Notes under the pieces: generated by a model
The model's input: only the letters and a program-made list of their open reading frames with translations
The model's database searches: none
Told to the model about the DNA's origin: nothing
Assembly (NCBI GenBank): GCA_013698215.1
Contig: JACCVJ010000008.1
Span: 1-11,055, forward strand
Length of the DNA stretch: 11,055 nucleotides
Reading direction: 5' to 3'
Origin: Tatlockia sp.
GTDB taxonomy: Bacteria > Cyanobacteriota > Cyanobacteriia > Cyanobacteriales > Chroococcidiopsidaceae
Shown: one piece after another, positions 5,969 to 11,055 of the stretch
Layout: each line of letters opens with the position of its first letter
How positions within the stretch are numbered: the stretch's first letter is position 1
Program-made: the position numbers and the translations under genes

Positions 5969-7582
5969 GTCGCCGCGTGAATCGGAAGCTCCGTAATAAA
6001 CACCTCGCTTTTTTTCTTTGAGGATAGCCTGTCCGCGCCCGACTTCAAGTGAGCGAAAATCCAAACGGGTAATTTCGTGACCTTTTTCGCAAAGCTCCGC
6101 ATAAGTTTTTTCGGAAATTGCCGATTCAATATAAATTTTATCGAAAGGAGCTTCTAAAGAAGTGAAGCGAGGGTAATCCAGCGCAAGTTGCGGATTAATC
6201 TTCCGGTCTACTAGATTGACGACAAATTGCGCGTGAGCCAACGGCTGGTTAAGCCCCCCCATAATTCCGAAAGCCGCGCGAATATCCTTAGTTTCCAAAA
6301 ACCCCGGAATTATGGTGTGATAAGGGCGTTTGCGCGGAAGCAGGAAGTTCGGACTTTTCGGATCGAGACTAAAACTATTTGCCCGATTCTGTAAGGCAAA
6401 TCCGTATTTTTCGACGACAATCCCCGCTCCCCAACTCCAGAATATACTCTGCGTTAAGCTAACCATATTGCCGTCTTTATCGGATGTCGTTAGGTAAACC
6501 GTATCGCCGCCAGCCTCCAAACGATTTTCTTTAATTTTTAGCGCAAAATTAGGATTGTATTTTTGCGCTAATGCGACGAGATTAGTTTCCGCTAAAATAG
6601 AGCTGGATTCATCGGTGGAAAAACGAGGATCAGCAACCTTGTCAATCGAGTTATTATAGGCAATTTTCATTGCCTCAATCATTCGATGTAATTCCTGAGA
6701 ATCGTCAAAGTTCGTTGAAAAAGGCGGAAAAAGATTCAGCAGCCCGATGTTCACCAGTGCTACGACACCTTGCGTATTCGGCGGCAATTCGTATATTACG
6801 GCATCGCGGTAATTTTGCGACAGAGGTGTTACCCATTCGGCTTCATACTCCGCCAAATCGTCTTCGTTAATAACTCCGCCCAAAGAGCGGCAAGTATCTA
6901 AAACGGCTTTTCCGATTGAGCCTCTATAAAACGCTTTTGCGCCGTATTGACTAATCAATCGAAAAGCCTCCGCCAAATTCTTATTTTGATAAAAGTCTCC
7001 GAAATGGTAAGGCTTGTTTTTCGGCTTCAAAAAACCATTACTTGAAGAAGATTTTGCCTTCATGCTTTTCCGCATACCTTCCCTAGTCCAGAGCGCGGAA
7101 ACTACTTCCGGTATAAAAAAACCCGATTCCGCATATTCCACTGCATCGGCAAACAAACTGCTCCAATCCAGAACTCCAAACCTGTCGTGCAAAAATTCCC
7201 AACTTTTTACGCATCCCGGCACGGTTACGCTATGCACGCCAAAATCCGGCATGTTCCGAAAACCCAATTTTTGAAACAATTCAAAAGTTAAATGTTCGGG
7301 AGACCATCCCGTGCCGTTCAGCCCGATATATTGCCGTCGTTTCTCGTCCCAGATGATTGCCGATAAATCGCCTCCTATTCCGCACATCATCGGCTCGGTT
7401 ACGCAAAGTACGGCGTTCGCCGCTATAGCTGCATCTACGGCAGAACCGCCGGAATCCAAAATATTTATAGCCGTTTGCGTTGCGCCGATTTGACTCGTCG
7501 CCGCTACTCCATTTTTGGAAATAATTTGTGAACGAGTTTGGCTTCTGGAGTCTTTGTTTGACAGTTCATCGTAAAAAATCAT
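5942..7582 (-). CDS. ggt: Gamma-glutamyltranspeptidase family protein (cytoplasmic type)
   Basis: This 546-residue Ntn-hydrolase of the GGT family is of normal length. N-terminal motifs are GGSAVDAAIAANAVLCVTEP and CGIGGDLSAIIWD. The nucleophile is Thr361 in GGDTVYLTTSDKDGNMVSLT. Self-cleavage before it would give a large (1-360) and a small (361-546) subunit. Further marks are NRANSFSLDP, KRPYHTIIPG, MGGLNQPLAHAQ (oxyanion-hole glycines) and DSRGDGCA at the C-terminus. The N-terminus lacks a signal peptide, unlike periplasmic glutathione hydrolases, so the enzyme should stay in the cytoplasm. Its substrate may be a gamma-glutamyl compound or another amide. An AGGA motif lies 6 bases before the ATG. 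It is transcribed alone, convergent to the reductase/hydrolase pair and divergent from the acyl-ligase operon. Confidence 0.92.
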   Translation of the reverse strand: MIFYDELSNKDSRSQTRSQIISKNGVAATSQIGATQTAINILDSGGSAVDAAIAANAVLCVTEPMMCGIGGDLSAIIWDEKRRQYIGLNGTGWSPEHLTFELFQKLGFRNMPDFGVHSVTVPGCVKSWEFLHDRFGVLDWSSLFADAVEYAESGFFIPEVVSALWTREGMRKSMKAKSSSSNGFLKPKNKPYHFGDFYQNKNLAEAFRLISQYGAKAFYRGSIGKAVLDTCRSLGGVINEDDLAEYEAEWVTPLSQNYRDAVIYELPPNTQGVVALVNIGLLNLFPPFSTNFDDSQELHRMIEAMKIAYNNSIDKVADPRFSTDESSSILAETNLVALAQKYNPNFALKIKENRLEAGGDTVYLTTSDKDGNMVSLTQSIFWSWGAGIVVEKYGFALQNRANSFSLDPKSPNFLLPRKRPYHTIIPGFLETKDIRAAFGIMGGLNQPLAHAQFVVNLVDRKINPQLALDYPRFTSLEAPFDKIYIESAISEKTYAELCEKGHEITRLDFRSLEVGRGQAILKEKKRGVYYGASDSRGDGCALAQPF

Positions 7583-7657
7583 ATTTATCCTGCAAATTTT
7601 TATAATCAGAGAAGTCGGTCAAAAATATAAACGGATATATGCCGACATTTTCCGTCT

Positions 7658-7687
7658 ATGCCAAAATTATGATTAATAAAGTATAAT
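7658..7687 (+). promoter_or_regulatory. Candidate sigma70-type promoter of the FAAL-desaturase-ACP operon
   Basis: A perfect TATAAT lies at 7682-7687, with ATGCCA (4 of 6 to TTGACA) at 7658-7663 and an 18 bp spacer. The -10 box ends 22 bases before the ATG of the acyl ligase, leaving a short leader that contains GAGAGG (7698-7703) as ribosome binding site. The surrounding intergenic stretch is strongly AT-rich. Confidence 0.55.
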
Positions 7688-7709
7688 ATTAAAATCCGAG
7701 AGGCTAAAG

Positions 7710-9491
7710 ATGGTTTCTTTTTCATTATCTTCAAACCACACGAATTATCAACTCCCTACACTTATTGATCTTCTTAGATGGAGAGCCGTTCATAATCCTA
7801 ATCAGAGAGCTTATACTTTCCTAAATGGTCAGGGTGCGGAAAGCGAGTCTTTAACGTATCGTGAATTAGATCAGTCGGCTATGGCTATTGCCTCCCTAAT
7901 TCAACATCGAAAAATTCAGTCTGTGCCAATACTGCTCCTCTATCCGCCCTGCTTGGAATTTATTGCCGCGTTTTTTGGTTGCCTTTACGCCGGGGCATTA
8001 GCCGTTCCTTTATACCCTCCAAAGAACAATCAATTCAACGAACGCCTTCTCGCCATTAGCATAGAAACGCAAGCGCGCATAGCACTAACAATGTCGTCAA
8101 TGTTGCCGAAAACTTCGGCTTGGGCTGCGAACGAGCTACAGCTTCGGAATTTGGAGTGGATAGCGACGGATACGATTGACGGAAACGAAACGAAAGAATG
8201 GCGTAACCCCAAAGTAAAAAGCGAAGACTTAGCCTTTCTACAATATACGTCCGGTTCGACAGCGATGCCGAAAGGCATTATGTTGAGCCACGCCAACCTT
8301 GCTTATAATCAACAAATGATTAAACACGCCTTCGAGCATAGTGAAAAATCAACCGTTTTAGGGTGGTTGCCGCTTTACCATGATATGGGGCTTATCGGTA
8401 ATATTCTTCAACCTCTATACGTCGGGATTCCGTGCTTTCTGATGTCACCGATGACCTTTTTGCTAAAACCGTATCGCTGGCTGGAGGCGATTAGCAGGTA
8501 TAAAGTTACGACGAGCGGGGCACCTGATTTCGCTTACGACCTATGCGTGAATAAAATAACGCCTGAACAAAGTTCCACTCTCGATTTGAGCGGTTGGGAT
8601 TTGGCGTTTAGCGGGTCCGAACCGGTGCGATTTGAAACAATCGAACGTTTTTCAAAGGCTTTTGCCCCGTACGGCTTCCGCCGAGAATCATTTTACCCAT
8701 GTTACGGGCTTGCCGAAGCGACGCTACTGGTTAGTGGCGGAATTAAAGCGGACGCGCCAGTGGTTCATCAAATTGAACCTGAAGCGACAGAATTTGCTGA
8801 ACCCTGCCCTGTTGCCAGCCTCAAAACGGCTGATAATACTTTTAAATTAGTCGGTTGCGGTGCGGCAAAGTTAGACGAACGAGTCATTATTGTCGAACCT
8901 AAAACATTCACAATATGTCCTGAAGGCGTTTCGGGTGAAATCTGGGTCTCCGGTCATAATGTCGCACAGGGGTATTGGAACCGACCGAAAGAAACGGAAG
9001 AAACATTCAGAGTATACACTCGTGATACCAAAGACGGACCTTTCCTTCGGACCGGCGACCTCGGATTTATAAAAGACGGCGAGCTTTTTATTAAAGGCAG
9101 AATTAAGGATATAATCATCATACGAGGATGCAATCACTACCCGCAGGACATTGAAGCGACCGTCGAAAGCAGTAACCTGGCGTTAAAAAGTCGTTCCGGA
9201 GCAGCGTTCTCTATTGAGTTGAAAGGCAAAGAAAAATTAATTATCGTTCAAGAGGTCGGCAGAAATTACGCTCGCCTCGATGACGTAGCGGCAGACATCC
9301 GCCAAGCGGTGGCTGAAAAACATGATTTGCAGGTTTACGCCATCGTGTTTCTGAAAGCCGGAAGTATACCGCGAACGTCAAGCGGAAAGATTCGTCGTTT
9401 CAAATGTAAAACCGGCTTTTTGGAACAAACTCTCAACACGGTCGGAACGTTTTATTCAGGGCAATTAACGGCTAATTTCAAACAACCGTAA
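7710..9491 (+). CDS. Fatty acyl-AMP ligase (FAAL)
   Basis: This 593-residue adenylating enzyme activates a fatty acid with ATP and passes the acyl group to an acyl carrier protein. Motifs in order are LQYTSGSTAMPKGI (177-190, P-loop), WLPLYHDMGLIGN (219-231, characteristic of FAALs rather than acyl-CoA ligases), SGAPDFAYDLC (269-279), CYGLAEATLL (331-340), RTGDLGF (447-453), GRIKDIIIIRGCNHYPQDIE (463-482) and PRTSSGKIRR (554-563, with catalytic Lys560 in the C-terminal subdomain). No carrier or other domain is fused, so it must work with the free ACP encoded two genes downstream. GAGAGG six bases before ATG supports the start. It heads the operon. The next gene starts 57 bases after it. Confidence 0.95.
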   Translation: MVSFSLSSNHTNYQLPTLIDLLRWRAVHNPNQRAYTFLNGQGAESESLTYRELDQSAMAIASLIQHRKIQSVPILLLYPPCLEFIAAFFGCLYAGALAVPLYPPKNNQFNERLLAISIETQARIALTMSSMLPKTSAWAANELQLRNLEWIATDTIDGNETKEWRNPKVKSEDLAFLQYTSGSTAMPKGIMLSHANLAYNQQMIKHAFEHSEKSTVLGWLPLYHDMGLIGNILQPLYVGIPCFLMSPMTFLLKPYRWLEAISRYKVTTSGAPDFAYDLCVNKITPEQSSTLDLSGWDLAFSGSEPVRFETIERFSKAFAPYGFRRESFYPCYGLAEATLLVSGGIKADAPVVHQIEPEATEFAEPCPVASLKTADNTFKLVGCGAAKLDERVIIVEPKTFTICPEGVSGEIWVSGHNVAQGYWNRPKETEETFRVYTRDTKDGPFLRTGDLGFIKDGELFIKGRIKDIIIIRGCNHYPQDIEATVESSNLALKSRSGAAFSIELKGKEKLIIVQEVGRNYARLDDVAADIRQAVAEKHDLQVYAIVFLKAGSIPRTSSGKIRRFKCKTGFLEQTLNTVGTFYSGQLTANFKQP

Positions 9492-9548
9492 TGAAAGTGA
9501 TTTCGCATTCATAAGATTGATTGGCTTTAGCATTTAAAGAATAATTAT

Positions 9549-10511
9549 ATGACCGAAAAAACCATATCAAAATTCGAGTCTGAATTAACGGCAAGCAGAC
9601 AAGCCAGATTAGCTTCATTAGCTAGGCTGGACTGGCTCTTGGCGTGGGTCGTGATTTGTGTTCCGGCGCTGGCATTCGTCATCGCCGTATCGTTGATTTT
9701 TTACGGGTATCCTCTCACTATTGTAGAAGTGGGATTGTGGCTCGGTATGCACGTTCCTATTTTGATTGGAGTCGAGGTAGGATTTCATCGGCATTTCGCG
9801 CATCGTTCTTTTAAAGCGCATCCGGCTGTCAGAGCGGCTCTCGCCATCTTAGGCTCTATGGCGTTTCAAGGACCTGTTATCTGGTGGGCGGCGACGCATC
9901 GTCGTCATCACAATTTCAGCGATATGCCAGGCGACCCGCATTCGCCGCATCTGTTTGGGCGCGGAATCTTGGCTTTCGTCAGGGGACAAATACACGCGCA
10001 TATGGGCTGGCTTTTTGTTCCAGAAAGCACGAGAGCCGTTGGATGGGACAGATATGTTCAAGACCTATACCGCGACCGCACTATCTTCAAAATTCATACC
10101 AGATACTTTTACTGGCTGATTCTCGGTTTAATCATTCCCGCAATCGTCGGAGGAATTGTATATCGGTCGCCGATGGGTGTCGTTCTCGGATTTCTTTGGG
10201 GCGGGCTTGTCAGAATTTTCATTATGAATCACGTTTTTTACTGGTGTATTAACTCAATTACTCATACTTTCGGCACGCGCCCGTTCAAATCCGGCGACCA
10301 AAGCACCAATAATATCTGGCTAGCAATACCGACGCTCGGTCAATCGTGGCACAACAACCACCATGCGTTTCCGTCGTCCGCAATAATGAAACTGAAATGG
10401 TGGGAACTGGACCTTGGCGGTTTGGTTATCAGCCTGCTTGAAAAATTCGGACTGGTATGGGACGTTAAAACTCCCACGCCCGCGATGATACAACGCCTGA
10501 AGCGGGGTTGA
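9549..10511 (+). CDS. Membrane-bound fatty-acyl desaturase (JamB-like position)
   Basis: This 320-residue integral-membrane di-iron enzyme of the acyl-CoA/acyl-lipid desaturase type has three histidine boxes: HRHFAH (80-85), HRRHH (117-121) and HNNHH (268-272). Extra conserved histidines are present in GDPHSPH and NHVFYWCINSITHTFG. Hydrophobic segments at about 31-52, 60-78, 187-205 and 209-227 fit the usual four-helix hairpin layout. It should insert a double bond, or possibly oxidise further to an alkyne, into an acyl chain using O2 and an electron donor. No electron-transfer partner is encoded nearby. Position between the ligase and the ACP suggests the substrate is ACP-bound. The start has no clear Shine-Dalgarno; the upstream 57 bases hold nothing else recognisable. 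Regiochemistry, and desaturase versus acetylenase activity, cannot be told from sequence. Confidence 0.93.
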   Translation: MTEKTISKFESELTASRQARLASLARLDWLLAWVVICVPALAFVIAVSLIFYGYPLTIVEVGLWLGMHVPILIGVEVGFHRHFAHRSFKAHPAVRAALAILGSMAFQGPVIWWAATHRRHHNFSDMPGDPHSPHLFGRGILAFVRGQIHAHMGWLFVPESTRAVGWDRYVQDLYRDRTIFKIHTRYFYWLILGLIIPAIVGGIVYRSPMGVVLGFLWGGLVRIFIMNHVFYWCINSITHTFGTRPFKSGDQSTNNIWLAIPTLGQSWHNNHHAFPSSAIMKLKWWELDLGGLVISLLEKFGLVWDVKTPTPAMIQRLKRG

Positions 10512-10523
10512 TATAAACTACTC

Positions 10524-10529
10524 GGAGGA
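10524..10529 (+). promoter_or_regulatory. Strong ribosome binding site of the ACP gene
   Basis: GGAGGA lies 7 bases before the ATG at 10537. It is by far the best Shine-Dalgarno match in the operon, whereas the desaturase has none visible. This suggests the carrier protein is made in excess over the two enzymes. Confidence 0.75.
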
Positions 10530-10536
10530 ATCAATA

Positions 10537-10845
10537 ATGGCGCAATTTTTAATTGAAGACGAAGCGACTTTTACGGAAACCCGGAGAAATTCGCCGAGCG
10601 AAAAAGAAATTCAAACATGGTTGGTTAACAGTTTAGCCGCCGAGTTGAAAATCAATCCGAAGGAAATTGACGTTAAATCGTCCTTTAGTCGTTACGGACT
10701 TGATTCTTTAGCCGCCGTCAATCTCGTCAGTCAACTCGAAGAATGGTTAAAAATTGAGTTGCCTCCGACACTTCCGTATGAATATCCGACTATAGAATTG
10801 CTGGCTGAATATTTAAGCAGTATGGACGAATCAACAGCGCGATAA
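10537..10845 (+). CDS. Stand-alone acyl carrier protein
   Basis: This 102-residue carrier protein has the phosphopantetheine attachment motif YGLDSLAAVNLV, with Ser57 as the modified residue. It also has the typical helix-2 and helix-3 features (LEEWLKIELPPTLPYEYPTI, then LLAEYLSSM). The short N-terminal extension (MAQFLIEDEATFTETRRNS) is unstructured in appearance. The pattern is that of PKS/FAAL-partner carriers rather than the housekeeping fatty-acid-synthase AcpP. It should receive the acyl chain from the ligase at 7710 and present it to the desaturase at 9549. It begins 25 bases after the desaturase stop. Its TAA stop is part of the left inverted repeat of a miniature element, so the last residues (STAR) and the stop may have been altered by that insertion. 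The folded domain is complete. Confidence 0.95.
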   Translation: MAQFLIEDEATFTETRRNSPSEKEIQTWLVNSLAAELKINPKEIDVKSSFSRYGLDSLAAVNLVSQLEEWLKIELPPTLPYEYPTIELLAEYLSSMDESTAR

Positions 10846-10970
10846 GTAGTCGTTCACAATTAGACTTAACTATCTTGTGATTAGTTAAATGTTGGAGCAA
10901 ACAGACTTATGTTGTTTATGACTAAAAGCTCGAATTGATATAGGTAAACATAATTGTGAACGACTACTTA
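10843..10970. mobile_element. Miniature inverted-repeat element (128 bp) after the ACP gene
   Basis: The ends are perfect 20 bp inverted repeats: TAAGTAGTCGTTCACAATTA at 10843-10862 and its exact reverse complement at 10951-10970. The outermost bases are TA on both sides, compatible with a TA target duplication as in IS630/Tc1-mariner-type elements. The family is an inference. The AT-rich interior has no complete gene. It overlaps the ACP stop codon on the left. On the right it provides the last codons of a minus-strand frame. As RNA it could fold into a long hairpin and may affect transcription end in both directions. Confidence 0.88.
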
Positions 10971-11055
10971 CATCGAGAAAAGCTATCCACTCAGGATTTT
11001 GCGGTTTGTCGGCGAGTTTGAAGGTGTCAGAATCAATTGCCTCAAGCGGCAGCAA
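10885..11055 (-). CDS. C-terminal fragment of an unidentified gene, running into the miniature element (partial)
   Basis: Of the three minus-strand frames from the right edge, only one stays open. It reads LLPLEAIDSDTFKLADKPQN and PEWIAFLD up to the element, then about 28 element-encoded residues to a TAA at 10887-10885. The composition of the first 29 residues looks like protein, but I do not recognise a family. If real, the gene is transcribed toward the ACP operon, and the element insertion has replaced its original C-terminus. The fragment is too short for a firm call. Confidence 0.35.
   Translation of the reverse strand: MLPLEAIDSDTFKLADKPQNPEWIAFLDVSSRSQLCLPISIRAFSHKQHKSVCSNI

Noticed and set aside
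7583..7657. A minus-strand promoter for the gamma-glutamyltranspeptidase (TTGACC with TATAAA)
   Set aside because: The two boxes are only 12 bases apart, and the correctly spaced alternative is a poor -10. The region probably holds a promoter, but I cannot place it.
9884..10252. A 122-residue plus-strand frame overlapping the desaturase
   Set aside because: It lies in another frame inside a gene with three intact histidine boxes, and has low-complexity Arg/Ser-rich composition and no start signal. It is a shadow frame.

Overview
The window is a moderately AT-rich bacterial segment with three gene blocks of different character. The host is not certain. Long intrinsic polymorphic-toxin cassette arrays, a fatty acyl-AMP ligase/desaturase/carrier-protein operon and many short repeats would fit an environmental bacterium such as a Blastocatellia-type Acidobacteriota, a cyanobacterium or a myxobacterium. 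This is a weak inference, because no rRNA or other phylogenetic marker is present.

Block 1 (1-3875, all minus strand) is the 3' end of a polymorphic (contact-dependent type) toxin locus. Reading along the minus strand it contains: a 5'-truncated carrier/pre-toxin fragment (3843-3001); a C-terminal toxin with a CdiA-CT RNase A-like signature (2877-2176); its CdiI-like immunity gene (2172-1840); and an intrinsic terminator. An orphan cassette follows. It starts with a 96 % identical copy of the pre-toxin module, fused to a different C-terminal toxin (1762-833), with a pentapeptide-repeat protein as the likely immunity gene (826-161) and a second terminator. A third copy of the same module (110-1) runs off the left edge. 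The primary toxin gene is broken. A ~150 bp miniature element with matching inverted repeats and a duplicated target has inserted exactly inside its reading frame; removing it restores one continuous frame. The 5' part of the gene is missing at a second miniature element (3876-4050).

Block 2 (4057-7582) is metabolic. An aldo/keto reductase and a phosphotriesterase-family metal hydrolase overlap by ATGA (plus strand). They converge on a gamma-glutamyltranspeptidase-family gene (minus strand) whose terminator hairpin lies inside its own last codons.

Block 3 (7658-10845, plus strand) is a compact operon with its own promoter: fatty acyl-AMP ligase, membrane di-iron fatty-acyl desaturase, and stand-alone acyl carrier protein. 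This has the same gene order and composition as the JamABC/TtuABC cassettes that activate a fatty acid, load it on an ACP and desaturate or acetylenate it on the carrier. No PKS or NRPS gene is visible downstream in this window. The ACP stop codon falls in the left end of a third miniature element (10843-10970, perfect 20 bp inverted repeats). A minus-strand gene fragment enters from the right and reads into that element.

Together the window looks like an accessory region in which small non-autonomous elements sit at block boundaries: a decaying but still diversified toxin/immunity array, a small catabolic pair, and a lipid-tailoring or specialised-metabolite starter cassette.
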